NCBI RefSeq assembly: GCF_003628755.1
Contig: NZ_CP029256.1
Span: 2,905,293 to 2,969,292 of the forward strand
Length of the DNA: 64,000 nucleotides
Reading direction: 5' to 3'
DNA from: Christensenella minuta
GTDB lineage: Bacteria > Bacillota > Clostridia > Christensenellales > Christensenellaceae
In this document: piece by piece, positions 43,955-51,847 of the stretch
Layout: every line of letters begins with the position of its first letter
How positions within the stretch are numbered: the first letter of the stretch is position 1
Translations under genes and position numbers: made by a program
The notes under the pieces: model-generated
Databases searched by the model: none
Seen by the model: the letters and a program-made list of their open reading frames with translations, nothing else
Told to the model about the DNA's origin: nothing

Positions 43955-44266
43955 TTACTTTTCGTCCGCTTTTGCGGCAGCAAGCTCTTCCTTGATGATT
44001 TCGCGGATATCTTCCTTGGTGACGCGCGTATCCGCGGTGAGGCCGACGTCCTGAAGCGTCGTGCGGACCTCGTCCTTCACCATACGGGAGATTTCCTCAC
44101 GCTGCGCTTCGCCTTTTTTGATTAGGTCGTTGGCAAAGCCCTGCGCATCCTTACGCTGCACCTCGCCCTTGGCGACCATCTTTTCCACCAGGTCCTCGAT
44201 CTTCTCGCGGGAATAGGCGAACAAGCCCATGCCGAAATTGATGCTGTCCTCTATGATATTAGCCAT
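43955..44266 (-). CDS. Phasin-like protein (polyhydroxyalkanoate granule regulator family)
   Basis: A 103-residue helical protein: SINFGMGLFAYSREKIEDLVEKMVAKGEVQRKDAQGFANDLIKKGE is the phasin/PhaF-type amphipathic region, followed by REEISRMVKDEVRTTL and a charged helix. These proteins coat hydrophobic granules or bind partner proteins. AAGGAGG lies 8 nt before the ATG at 44266, the preferred start. Being upstream of ubiB on one transcript points to a shared lipid-related role rather than polyhydroxyalkanoate storage, for which no genes are in view. Confidence 0.75.
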   Translation of the reverse strand: MANIIEDSINFGMGLFAYSREKIEDLVEKMVAKGEVQRKDAQGFANDLIKKGEAQREEISRMVKDEVRTTLQDVGLTADTRVTKEDIREIIKEELAAAKADEK

Positions 44267-44365
44267 TGAAATAGCCTCCTTTTTATCTTTAATCTTATTA
44301 TAACGCATCTGGAAATAAAGTAAACTGTGAATCCGCCGGGGAAAATGGGTATAGGTAAGAAAAGT

Positions 44366-44394
44366 TTGCAGGCGGAGGATATAGACATTATAAT
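44366..44394 (+). promoter_or_regulatory. Promoter of the NagD-like phosphatase gene
   Basis: TTGCAG (44366-44371), a 17-nt spacer and TATAAT (44389-44394), 33 nt before the start codon. Confidence 0.75.
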
Positions 44395-44427
44395 ATGAAA
44401 GAGAGAATAAACGAGGGAGAAAACAGC

Positions 44428-45207
44428 ATGGACTTAAAAGAATTGCACGAGAAAAAAGGCTTTATATGCGATATGGACGGCGTGATCTATCATGGGAATC
44501 GGCTTCTCCCCGGGGTCAAGGAGTTTGTGGACTGGCTTTATGCCGAAAAAAAGCCCTTCCTGTTCCTTACGAATTCCAGCGAACGCTCCCCGCGCGAGCT
44601 GCAGCAGAAGCTGGGACGGCTGGGGCTTGATATCGACGAAAGCCATTTTTATACCAGCGCGCTTGCGACCGCCAAATTTCTGAAAATGCAGTCGCGCAAA
44701 AAGAGCGCGTTTGTCATTGGCGAGGCGGGGCTCACCAATGCCCTTTACGAGGTAGGGATCACGATGAACGATGTGGACCCGGAATATGTGGTCGTGGGCG
44801 AGACGCACAATTATAATTACGATAATATTTCCAAGGCGGTGCAGCTCGTGCTTGCGGGCGCAAAGCTGATCGGCACCAATCCGGACCTTACCGGCCCGGG
44901 TGAAACGGGGATTTTCCCCGCTTGCGGGGCAATGATCTCGCCGATCGAGGTCGCCACGGGGAAGCGCGCCTACTTTGTCGGCAAGCCCAATCCCCTGATG
45001 ATGCGCACGGGAATCAAGATGCTCGGCCTGCATGCGCAGGAGGCGGCGATGGTAGGCGACCGCATGGATACGGATGTGGTCGCAGGGCTGGAATCGGGGC
45101 TTGATACGGTGCTGGTGCTGTCCGGCGTGAGCACGCGGGCGACAATTGAGGAATACCCCTACCGGCCCAAATATGTGCTCGACGGAGTTGGCAATATCGT
45201 ACCGTGA
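44428..45207 (+). CDS. HAD-superfamily IIA (NagD-like) phosphatase
   Basis: A 259-residue cytoplasmic phosphatase. Motif I is CDMDGVIYHG (Asp nucleophile and acid), motif II is LTNSSERSP, the substrate-cap region spans about 80-180, motif III Lys is in GKPNPLMM and motif IV is MVGDRMDTDV. NagD-like enzymes hydrolyse sugar or nucleotide monophosphates; the substrate here is unknown. GGGAG lies 8 nt before the ATG at 44428. Followed 43 nt later by lnt on the same strand. Confidence 0.9.
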   Translation: MDLKELHEKKGFICDMDGVIYHGNRLLPGVKEFVDWLYAEKKPFLFLTNSSERSPRELQQKLGRLGLDIDESHFYTSALATAKFLKMQSRKKSAFVIGEAGLTNALYEVGITMNDVDPEYVVVGETHNYNYDNISKAVQLVLAGAKLIGTNPDLTGPGETGIFPACGAMISPIEVATGKRAYFVGKPNPLMMRTGIKMLGLHAQEAAMVGDRMDTDVVAGLESGLDTVLVLSGVSTRATIEEYPYRPKYVLDGVGNIVP

Positions 45208-45250
45208 GAATACGCGGGATTTTGAGAAGCGGTTCCGGTGAAGTGAAGCG

Positions 45251-46708
45251 ATGAAGCATAAAAGGCGGCTCGAATTTATTCTTTGCGCAGCGTGCGGAAT
45301 TTTCTGCGCGCTGTGTTTCGATGTGGCGGCGCTTGCTCCCTTCCTGTGGGCGGCGCTCGCGCCGGTGTTCTTCGCGTTGCTGAAAAACAGGAAGGAGCGC
45401 CGCAGGACGATCCTTTGCGCGTGCGCGTTTGCATTTGCCCTGGCGTTTGTTTATTACGCGCAAATGCTTTCGCTTGATATCTCCGCGCGGGCAGGCCAAG
45501 CAACCGGCATACTGCTTGCAGCGGCGTGGCTTGGGCTCGGGGCGGCGCACGGTGCGGTATTTGCTGCGGCTCTTTCCGCGGGCGCACTCCTGAAATGCCC
45601 GGGCGGTCTGCGCGCACTGCTGTTTGCCGTGCTCGGGACGGGCGCGGAATGGCTGCTCGGCGCGGGTGTGCTGGGCCTTCCGTTCCTGCGCCTCGGGCTC
45701 ACCCAATGGCGGCTTTTGCCGCTTACCCAGTCGGCGCCGCTGTTTGGCGTCCTTTTTATCAGTTTTCTGATCGTCTTTGTGAACGTGCTCCTTGCACAAG
45801 CCGCTTTGGAGACGGGCAAGGGCAGGCTGCGGTATCTCGCAGCGGCGGTACTGGTGTTCCTTGCCAACCTTGCGGGCGGCATGTTTGCGCTCGGCAGCGG
45901 GACGGAAGAACCGGATACCGGGATCGCGGCGGTACAAATGAACGTTCCCTTCTGGCAAAACGGAGGGGAAGGAAGGTTTGAAAAAGCGTTGGCGCTGGCG
46001 GAAGAAGCGGCCGGAGAGAGGCCGGCCCTCATCATCCTGCCGGAAAATTCGGCGTACGGATCCTTTGCCGAAGCAACAGAGGTCAGCGGCCCGGTCGCAA
46101 AGCTGGCACGAGGCTCCGGAGTCTACGTGCTGACCGGCGTTTACGGCATCCACGGCTATCAGCTCAGGAATTCGGTCTTCCTGACCGCGCCGGACGGAGA
46201 GATCGCGGATGTTTACCATAAACAGCGGCTGGTTCCCTTCTTTGAAAACGGGTATGAACGGAAATTTTCCTTTGCAGATGGGAAAGAACGCGGTATCTTT
46301 GAGACGGCCTATGGGGCGGTAGGCGTGATGATCTGCTTCGAGAGCCTTTTTCCGGATATTGCGTCCCAAACCGCCGCCGGAGGCGCGGAGCTTCTTGTCG
46401 TTGCGACGAACGATTCATGGTTCAAAAGCGATGTTCCTCTGGCGAGGCACCTTGCCCAGTCTGTGCTGCGGGCTCAGGAAACGGGGCGGTGGCTGGTACA
46501 GGCGGGAAATACGGGGATGACGGCGATCGTTTCCCCCACAGGAGAACTCACGGCGGCCCTCGAAGCGGACACGGACGGGGTACTTGCCGGAAGCGTTGCT
46601 TTCCGGCAGGAAAAGACGGGCTATCTGGCCGGCGGAGACTGGTGGCTTGCCGCAGCCGCTGTAGCCGCTGCGCTGGGCGCTGCAGTTGCATATAAAAAAC
46701 GAATTTGA
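45251..46708 (+). CDS. lnt: Apolipoprotein N-acyltransferase
   Basis: A 485-residue Lnt: six or seven N-terminal transmembrane helices (about 8-215), then a nitrilase domain outside the membrane (about 222-455) with the catalytic triad Glu265 (LPENS), Lys324 (YHKQRLVPFFE) and Cys362 (MICFESLFP), and a final helix (about 460-480). It transfers an acyl chain to the N-terminal cysteine of diacylglyceryl lipoproteins. Lnt is usual in Gram-negatives and actinobacteria and uncommon in Firmicutes, where Lit or LnsAB are better known. Several lipoproteins in this window would be substrates. Confidence 0.88.
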   Translation: MKHKRRLEFILCAACGIFCALCFDVAALAPFLWAALAPVFFALLKNRKERRRTILCACAFAFALAFVYYAQMLSLDISARAGQATGILLAAAWLGLGAAHGAVFAAALSAGALLKCPGGLRALLFAVLGTGAEWLLGAGVLGLPFLRLGLTQWRLLPLTQSAPLFGVLFISFLIVFVNVLLAQAALETGKGRLRYLAAAVLVFLANLAGGMFALGSGTEEPDTGIAAVQMNVPFWQNGGEGRFEKALALAEEAAGERPALIILPENSAYGSFAEATEVSGPVAKLARGSGVYVLTGVYGIHGYQLRNSVFLTAPDGEIADVYHKQRLVPFFENGYERKFSFADGKERGIFETAYGAVGVMICFESLFPDIASQTAAGGAELLVVATNDSWFKSDVPLARHLAQSVLRAQETGRWLVQAGNTGMTAIVSPTGELTAALEADTDGVLAGSVAFRQEKTGYLAGGDWWLAAAAVAAALGAAVAYKKRI

Positions 46709-46756
46709 AAACTGCGGGCCGATGCACTATAATGGAAGGACAGGCGAGGAGAAATA

Positions 46757-47464
46757 ATGACGGGAAATTTTGTCCGGCTCACCGCAAACGCGGGGGTCCT
46801 TTTATGTATAAATGGCAAAAAAATATTGGTGGATGCGCTCCACAACCGGTATACAGAGGTATTCTCGAGCGTCCCGGACGATCTTTTGTACGAGATCGCG
46901 CACGGGGAAGGAGAATTCCGGGAGATCGACCTGATTGTGTTCACGCACGATCACCCGGATCACTACAGCAGGGAATGGACGCAGGAATTTCTGCGGAACC
47001 ATCCGGATACGCATATGGTTTCCCCGATCGGCGATTTTTCCAGGGAAAACATCATTGTGCTGAAAGCGCAGGAGGAGACGCACGAAATCAGGGGGATCAA
47101 GCTGGAATGCGTGCGGCTCACCCACGAGGGAGAGCAATTCCGGGACGTTGTAAATTACGGATATAAGTTCACCGTGGATGGGTTCACGGCAACGGTCCTC
47201 GGAGACAGCGGGCCGGAGAATATTCCGCAGGTGTTTGGCGGCGCTGACCTTGCGCTCTATAATTTCCCGTTTTTTACGGTCCTGCGCGGGAAAAAGATGA
47301 TCGAAAAGCTCCGGCCGAAACGGATGATCGCCTATCATTTGCCCTATGAGGAAAAGGATACCAATGGGTATATCCGGGCAACGCTGCGGTCCATCGAACG
47401 GAACGGATACGAAAATACATCCGCGCTTTGGAAGCGGGATCAGAAAACGGCGGTTTCATTTTAA
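46757..47464 (+). CDS. MBL-fold metallo-hydrolase
   Basis: A 235-residue metallo-beta-lactamase-fold protein with the metal motif THDHPDH (about 60-66), LTHEG and GDSG supplying further ligands, and AYHLPYEE near the end. It resembles UlaG/YycJ-like hydrolases, but the substrate cannot be assigned. AGGAG precedes the ATG at 5-6 nt. It lies 48 nt after lnt on the same strand and may be co-transcribed. Confidence 0.85.
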   Translation: MTGNFVRLTANAGVLLCINGKKILVDALHNRYTEVFSSVPDDLLYEIAHGEGEFREIDLIVFTHDHPDHYSREWTQEFLRNHPDTHMVSPIGDFSRENIIVLKAQEETHEIRGIKLECVRLTHEGEQFRDVVNYGYKFTVDGFTATVLGDSGPENIPQVFGGADLALYNFPFFTVLRGKKMIEKLRPKRMIAYHLPYEEKDTNGYIRATLRSIERNGYENTSALWKRDQKTAVSF

Positions 47465-47530
47465 TACGCGGCGCGCTTGGCGGGCGCCGTATAAAAATGT
47501 TATAAATCGTCCGCAAGGGGGGTATAAATT

Positions 47531-47809
47531 ATGATAGAGGCAAGATGTGGGAGACTTTGTTCAAACTGCGGATATTTTGAAAAATGCGGCGGCTGTGTGA
47601 ACCGCGATAAGCCTGTTTGGGCGGCGCGCTGCCCGGTCAAGAGCTGCTGTGAAGAGAAAAAGCTCAAACACTGCGGTTTGTGCAGCGGATTCCCCTGCAG
47701 GAAACTGGTGAAATTTGCCAAGGATAAAGACTATGGAGACGGCGGCCTCCGCATCGGCCAGTGCCGTGCATGGAAAGAGATCGGAGAGGACGCGGTTTAC
47801 GAGGAGTAA
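47531..47809 (+). CDS. DUF3795 cysteine-rich protein
   Basis: A 92-residue protein with cysteines in the DUF3795 pattern: CGRLCSNCGYFEKCGGC, CPVKSCCEEKKLKHCGLCSGFPC. This suggests one or two bound zinc ions or an iron-sulfur cluster; function is unknown. The ATG follows GGGGGGTATAAATT. It is the last host gene before the prophage integrase, and nothing shows that it was disrupted by integration. Confidence 0.8.
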   Translation: MIEARCGRLCSNCGYFEKCGGCVNRDKPVWAARCPVKSCCEEKKLKHCGLCSGFPCRKLVKFAKDKDYGDGGLRIGQCRAWKEIGEDAVYEE

Positions 47810-47868
47810 ATTAACGGCAATTTAGCACAAACGTTGCAAAACTGCCGAATATATGCTGTACAATCACG

Positions 47869-47896
47869 TTTTTTGGCGGGCGAAGCCGCCGAAAAA
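47869..47896. repeat. GC-rich hairpin at the prophage left boundary
   Basis: GGCGG (47875-47879) pairs with CCGCC (47886-47890), flanked by T- and A-runs. It lies in the 142-bp gap between the last host gene and the integrase; the left attachment core is presumably in this gap but cannot be located without the right junction. Confidence 0.4.
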
Positions 47897-47918
47897 TCAC
47901 GCTGAAATTGCCCGGTTT

Positions 47919-47942
47919 TAACACGGTAACTAACACGGTAAC
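47919..47942. repeat. 12-bp perfect tandem repeat next to the integrase gene
   Basis: TAACACGGTAAC occurs twice in direct tandem (47919-47930 and 47931-47942), with a third partial TAAC. It lies 10 bp from the integrase stop codon and is a candidate for integrase arm-type binding sites at attL. Confidence 0.55.
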
Positions 47943-47951
47943 TAACAAATT

Positions 47952-48962
47952 TCAAAGCTTCTCAATCTCATTTCTGAGATCGGTGGTATCCAGGTGAGTG
48001 TAGATATCGGCCGTGGTCGAGTAGTTGGCATGGCCGATTATTTTTTGTAGCGCTTTTGCATCTGCACCCTTGCGCGCCATGAGCGTGGCGAAAGTGTGCC
48101 TTGCACAATGCGGTGTTTTACCTTTGATGCCCAGCGCGCTCATAGATGCCTTAAATCCTTTTGCGTAGAGCGTATATGATATAGGAAACAAACGTTCCCC
48201 CGCGGCATATCTGGCGCGAATGAATGGGAATATCTTGGTGTGGATAGGTATTACGCGATTTTTTCCGGCATCTGTCTTTGATCCGCTCGTGATGGTCTGC
48301 TTCTCGAGATCAACGCTGAACCGTGTCAAGCTAAGCATTTCGTTGACCCGCATTCCGGTGTAAATCAGGACGAGGGCGCTATCGACAAACGGCTTGCTTG
48401 AGTTATCCCACAGCTTCTTGATCTCTGCATCGGTGAAGATTTGTCTTTCTTTTTTGTCAGACTTTGGCAAAATGATATATGTTGCGTAATTTTTGTTGCA
48501 GATGTCATTTTGTATTGCGTACTCGTATAGTGTAGACGCGAGTAATTTAAGTTTTTCCAAACTGCCCTTTTTTAGCACAGTATTGTCTATCACCTGCTGA
48601 AAATGTGAAGTGCGCAAATTGATGAACGTAATATTGTGCAGCGGCGCGAAGTGATTATATGCCATTTCGTATTGCCTGCTGGTGCTGCGCGATATGCGTT
48701 CAAAGTGTGCCGCGCTCCACTCGCTATAAAGGTCTTTGAACGTCAGTGCAGAGGATTGCTTAATTCCGCCCTGCCAATAGGCGGCGAGGGCGTTAATGGC
48801 ATCTTGGCGTGTCTCATAATAGCCAACAACTTCATATGTTTGCTTGCGCTTTCCTCCGTCAAGCTTTTTCCATCCGGTTGTGCGCTTAGCAACATATGGA
48901 CGTTTTCTATTTTTCCCGGACAATTTATAGACTGTGCCGTAACCGTTTGGATTCTTTTTCAT
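47952..48962 (-). CDS. int: Prophage tyrosine integrase
   Basis: A 336-residue tyrosine recombinase. An N-terminal arm-binding domain (about 1-65, with an AP2-like GYYETRQDAINAL strand), a SAM-like core-binding domain (about 70-160) and the catalytic domain (about 175-330) with Arg205 (YTGMRVNEM), Lys234, His285/Arg288 (HCARHTFATLMARKG), His311 (GHANYSTT) and nucleophile Tyr321 (DIYTHLD). It catalyses phage integration and, with an excisionase, excision. It points left toward the host border and ends the lysogeny module. Confidence 0.95.
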   Translation of the reverse strand: MKKNPNGYGTVYKLSGKNRKRPYVAKRTTGWKKLDGGKRKQTYEVVGYYETRQDAINALAAYWQGGIKQSSALTFKDLYSEWSAAHFERISRSTSRQYEMAYNHFAPLHNITFINLRTSHFQQVIDNTVLKKGSLEKLKLLASTLYEYAIQNDICNKNYATYIILPKSDKKERQIFTDAEIKKLWDNSSKPFVDSALVLIYTGMRVNEMLSLTRFSVDLEKQTITSGSKTDAGKNRVIPIHTKIFPFIRARYAAGERLFPISYTLYAKGFKASMSALGIKGKTPHCARHTFATLMARKGADAKALQKIIGHANYSTTADIYTHLDTTDLRNEIEKL

Positions 48963-49018
48963 ATAAATTACCTATTTTGTTTCATCCATTACCCTGTGAT
49001 GATTACACCGCATTAATT

Positions 49019-49441
49019 TCATCCGCACTTTTTACAAGCACGGGATTTTCCGCTTTCGTCAATGGTCCCGCTGCGGATATCTGAAGAGCGGGAGAGAGTG
49101 GAACAGTTAGGCGTTGTATGCCAGACTTTTCCATTGAGAACCCAATAAACTGTATTGCCCTGCGGTTCATCCTCGGCTGCCGCAGGAGCTTTTGTTGCTG
49201 ACGGCGCAGTTGGATTAGGAGCAGGAGTAGCGGTTGAGTCTGGGGCATCCTGTTTGTTTGCTGCCGGGTTATAACCAGCCGGAAAAGAACCGCTTGTGCC
49301 GCTGGCATTCTCGCCTGTGAACTGCTCGGCAAGAAGAAGCACGGCCCTCTGCGTCTGGTTGATCCGAAAGATACAAATCCCTATCGTTAAAAAGAGAATA
49401 ACAAAAACGATACTGAATACGATCTTGCTTGACCTGCTCAT
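49019..49441 (-). CDS. Membrane-anchored protein with a C-terminal Cys/His metal-binding motif
   Basis: A 140-residue protein: one N-terminal transmembrane helix (about 8-27), a Pro/Ala/Thr-rich spacer (about 45-92) and a compact domain VYWVLNGKVWHTTPNCSTLSRSSD..C..CG at the end. The H-x5-C ... C-x2-C layout resembles Ada-like and competence-associated small zinc modules. GGAGGG lies 4 nt before the ATG. It sits with other membrane genes between integrase and repressor, where lysogenic-conversion or superinfection-exclusion genes often lie; that role is inferred. Confidence 0.65.
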   Translation of the reverse strand: MSRSSKIVFSIVFVILFLTIGICIFRINQTQRAVLLLAEQFTGENASGTSGSFPAGYNPAANKQDAPDSTATPAPNPTAPSATKAPAAAEDEPQGNTVYWVLNGKVWHTTPNCSTLSRSSDIRSGTIDESGKSRACKKCG

Positions 49442-49462
49442 AGCACCCTCCTATATTTTTAA

Positions 49463-49969
49463 CTATTCTGGCTTATAAACATTTGACATTATCTTATTCA
49501 CAATATGTTTTTGCAAAAGAGGCGAAATAATTGTAAAGAGCACAACAGAGATAAAGAACATCGGCGTATACCAATAGAAAAAGCCGAAATTAACCAACTG
49601 CATAATAAAAGCCAAAATATAAAAAATGCCAAAGAACCAAGTAAAATAGTTTAACGGCCTGACTATTTGAGTGATTATACAGGCTAATAAAATTCCCGTG
49701 CACAAAGGAATGGGCCAACCAATAATCCCTAAAACAACAAGCGAGAAGAGGAGAAAAGCATCAAAGATAAAGTCGATGAAAAAAGTGGAAACTGCTATTT
49801 TTCGAGAAGCTCTATTCATAGATGCCATCATCAAGGATTCGCGAATAGCATCCTTATCACATGTATGGAGATCGAACGAGTCAATTATGGAATCAACTTC
49901 CGCAGGAGAAGCCTTAAGCAATTTTCCCACTATTTGGTTTATTTGATAATCTGATAAAAAAGACCCCAT
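49463..49969 (-). CDS. Membrane protein of unknown function (lysogeny module)
   Basis: A 168-residue protein: soluble N-terminal helical part (about 1-55), then three or four transmembrane helices (about 62-90, 93-110, 112-132, 136-155) and a short basic tail. No family recognised. GAGGTG precedes the ATG by 5-6 nt. Position beside the anchored zinc protein suggests a shared lysogen-expressed function such as envelope modification or exclusion of other phages. Confidence 0.6.
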   Translation of the reverse strand: MGSFLSDYQINQIVGKLLKASPAEVDSIIDSFDLHTCDKDAIRESLMMASMNRASRKIAVSTFFIDFIFDAFLLFSLVVLGIIGWPIPLCTGILLACIITQIVRPLNYFTWFFGIFYILAFIMQLVNFGFFYWYTPMFFISVVLFTIISPLLQKHIVNKIMSNVYKPE

Positions 49970-50126
49970 GTTTGCACCTCATAATTCAAATATTTATCTA
50001 TACCACACCGCCCAGAAGGAAGTAAAATATAGATACAAACATAACCTGACGAAATATGAAATAATTTAATGTAATATTATATTTCATGCACCCTTATTAA
50101 CCGTTTAACTTCACTTATCGCTAGAA

Positions 50127-50483
50127 CTAGGCTAAATAATCCGCAAAGATGTCCCTCAAAATTTCGGCAATTTCTTTCGTGACCGCAAAACGATCTTTCA
50201 CAGCATCCAGTGTCTGATTGGTTTTTCCATATACTGGAATGCCGCCAACTGACAACGAACTGCTTTTTGTAAAAGTGATGCTTGACAGGGTAAGCTTATT
50301 CTTTTTTACACTCAGCGTAATTTGATAGTCTGGATTCTTGGGTAACGCCAAGACCTGCGAAAACAGAACCTTTTTGGGGGCAAATGCTCCGAAGGGCTCT
50401 GCATTCCATTTTTCAGAAATCAGCTTTTCGACGTCATCAAACGACATTTCCCTATTTAATTTGATTACCTCGGTTCCTAACAT
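50127..50483 (-). CDS. Uncharacterised soluble prophage protein
   Basis: A 118-residue protein with an N-terminal helix (SFDDVEKLISEKW), a beta-rich middle (YQITLSVKKNKLTLSSITFTK) and a C-terminal helix; no signal peptide. It resembles small PH-like or actin-binding-free beta proteins only in general shape, and I do not recognise it. GGGAGG lies 9-10 nt before the ATG. It lies between membrane and lipoprotein genes in the leftward module. Confidence 0.55.
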   Translation of the reverse strand: MLGTEVIKLNREMSFDDVEKLISEKWNAEPFGAFAPKKVLFSQVLALPKNPDYQITLSVKKNKLTLSSITFTKSSSLSVGGIPVYGKTNQTLDAVKDRFAVTKEIAEILRDIFADYLA

Positions 50484-50567
50484 GATATTATTCCTCCCTT
50501 TATTATTTTATATCGTTAGTTGCAACCTAAAATTTGGCTCTTAACTCTATAACTTTACCTAATTTAT

Positions 50568-51065
50568 TTAATCAGGATTTTCGATGTCAAGACCCAAATC
50601 CTCTACTGAATCGGAACTGTACATTACTATTTTTGATGTTTCGTAAAATAGAATACTTCCGTCTGAATTATAAAATTCAAACCGAAGTATGGGAGCCATA
50701 AAAAATGTGTTGGCGTTCTTTTTTTGTATTTCATCGTTTATAGATTTAAAATGTTCGATTGATGCTTCGGCAGCATCGGTAGCATATTGCTCCCATATTG
50801 CAATGACTTCATCATTTATAATATCTTCTGTAAACATGGAGTTATAGAAGAGCTTGCAAGTCAAAGTGTTATAATCTACTTCACATTGGACATCATCCAC
50901 CTCAGAAGAAGCAGCGCTTCCTACAAGGCTTTCTCTTGCAGTATTGGTTAGTTCTTCGCTTGTTGCGATCGAAGATATATGTACCGAAGTTGGTTCTTGG
51001 GCACATCCAAACAAAAATACAGAAAGCAAAACAGAGCTTAAAATCAATAAAAATACTTTTTTCAT
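50568..51065 (-). CDS. Prophage lipoprotein of unknown function
   Basis: A 165-residue lipoprotein: signal peptide with lipobox LFGC (Cys about 21), then a soluble alpha/beta domain. No family recognised; repeated acidic stretches and a DVQCEVDYNTLTCKLFYN strand region stand out. The ATG at 51065 is 7 nt after GAGGT; the upstream GTG is within that site. Lipoproteins in lysogeny modules often block infection by related phages, which is a reasonable hypothesis here. Confidence 0.6.
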   Translation of the reverse strand: MKKVFLLILSSVLLSVFLFGCAQEPTSVHISSIATSEELTNTARESLVGSAASSEVDDVQCEVDYNTLTCKLFYNSMFTEDIINDEVIAIWEQYATDAAEASIEHFKSINDEIQKKNANTFFMAPILRFEFYNSDGSILFYETSKIVMYSSDSVEDLGLDIENPD

Positions 51066-51091
51066 GACCCGCACCTCACGATTTTATTATT

Positions 51092-51307
51092 TTAGATTGC
51101 TTCTGTTTCCGCAAATTCAACGGAAATGTCGCGATAAAAGTGCTTTTTCCTTATATGTCTTATTTCGTGCAGAGCAGTTTCAATTTGCTGCTCTTTGCTC
51201 AAAAGAGAATTTACGTAAATATTATAATTTCCGTCGCAATCCTCTTTCACAACACCCTTTGCTTGGTGTGTGGGAAAGGGGATCACCCTGATGTAAATAT
51301 CCCCCAT
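51092..51307 (-). CDS. Minimal ImmA/IrrE-like metallopeptidase
   Basis: A 71-residue protein with the zinc-protease motif HEIRH (about 46-50) in ALHEIRHIRKKHFY. ImmA-type proteases cleave a CI-like repressor to trigger induction, and this gene lies directly downstream of such a repressor. It is about half the usual length, ending soon after HExxH, so the third metal ligand must come from the short C-terminal part or be missing. AAGGGAG lies 9 nt before the ATG. Confidence 0.7.
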   Translation of the reverse strand: MGDIYIRVIPFPTHQAKGVVKEDCDGNYNIYVNSLLSKEQQIETALHEIRHIRKKHFYRDISVEFAETEAI

Positions 51308-51343
51308 GTCGTCAATCTCCCTTTTCGTAGTAAGGATATTATA

Positions 51344-51691
51344 TCACTCGTCATTGTCAGATTTGGTAATTCCCTCTAAAAATTTGACCATTATTTTTAC
51401 GTCTTCCGGAGTTGCCTTTTGGGAGAGGGAGAAAAGCATACGTTTATCGGGATCGTCTTTGATGTCCTGTAGGAGCTGAAGCATTTCATCATCAGTTTCT
51501 TTCGGTTCGCGCCCGAGAAGATAATCAACAGTGACATAAAACACAGAGGCAAGCTTAACGAGCATATCTGGATCGGGTTTGCGCTTTCCTGTTTCGTATA
51601 AAGATATTGTACTTTCTGAAACGCCAACCAAATCTCCTAATTCTTTCATAGACATTCCTTTTTGTTTTCTCAACGACCTTAAATTCTCCAT
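51344..51691 (-). CDS. CI-like prophage repressor (XRE family)
   Basis: A 115-residue repressor. The HTH (about 4-58: LRSLRKQKGMSMKELGDLVGVSESTISLYETGKRKPD) is followed by an acidic C-terminal helical region, with no LexA-like autoprotease domain. This fits removal by the adjacent ImmA-like protease rather than RecA-stimulated self-cleavage. AGAGGTG precedes the ATG. It diverges from the Cro-like gene across the operator array at 51719-51834. Confidence 0.85.
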   Translation of the reverse strand: MENLRSLRKQKGMSMKELGDLVGVSESTISLYETGKRKPDPDMLVKLASVFYVTVDYLLGREPKETDDEMLQLLQDIKDDPDKRMLFSLSQKATPEDVKIMVKFLEGITKSDNDE

Positions 51692-51710
51692 GTTTTCACC
51701 TCTTTTCTAC

Positions 51711-51739
51711 AATATAAGCTTTACAATTAGTAAAGTAAA
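51711..51739 (-). promoter_or_regulatory. Repressor maintenance promoter
   Basis: On the minus strand TTTACT (51734-51739), a 17-nt spacer and TATATT (51711-51716), 20 nt before the repressor start. Operator 1 lies in the spacer, allowing negative autoregulation. Confidence 0.6.
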
Positions 51740-51834
51740 GCTGTATTTACAAAATGTCAAGAAAAAATAAAATTATGCTTGACAAAAAGTCAAGAATAGC
51801 ATATACTATAGATATAAATTGACAAATTGCAAAG
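51719..51834. promoter_or_regulatory. Array of four 17-bp operators (lysis-lysogeny switch)
   Basis: Four sites fit CTTKAC-N5-GTMAAG: O1 51719-51735 (perfect palindrome CTTTAC/GTAAAG), O2 51745-51761 (ATTTAC/GTCAAG), O3 51778-51794 (perfect CTTGAC/GTCAAG) and O4 51818-51834 (ATTGAC/GCAAAG). Centres are 26, 33 and 40 bp apart. O1 sits in the repressor promoter and O3 covers the -35 box of the rightward promoter. CI-like and Cro-like proteins are the expected binders. Confidence 0.75.
51779..51807 (+). promoter_or_regulatory. Rightward early promoter
   Basis: TTGACA (51779-51784), a 17-nt spacer and TATACT (51802-51807), 41 nt before the Cro-like gene. It is overlapped by operator O3. Confidence 0.85.
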
Positions 51835-51847
51835 GAATCCGTGAAAT

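Noticed and set aside
47531..47809. DUF3795 gene as a prophage cargo gene
   Set aside because: It lies outside the integrase on the host side and has host-like composition.
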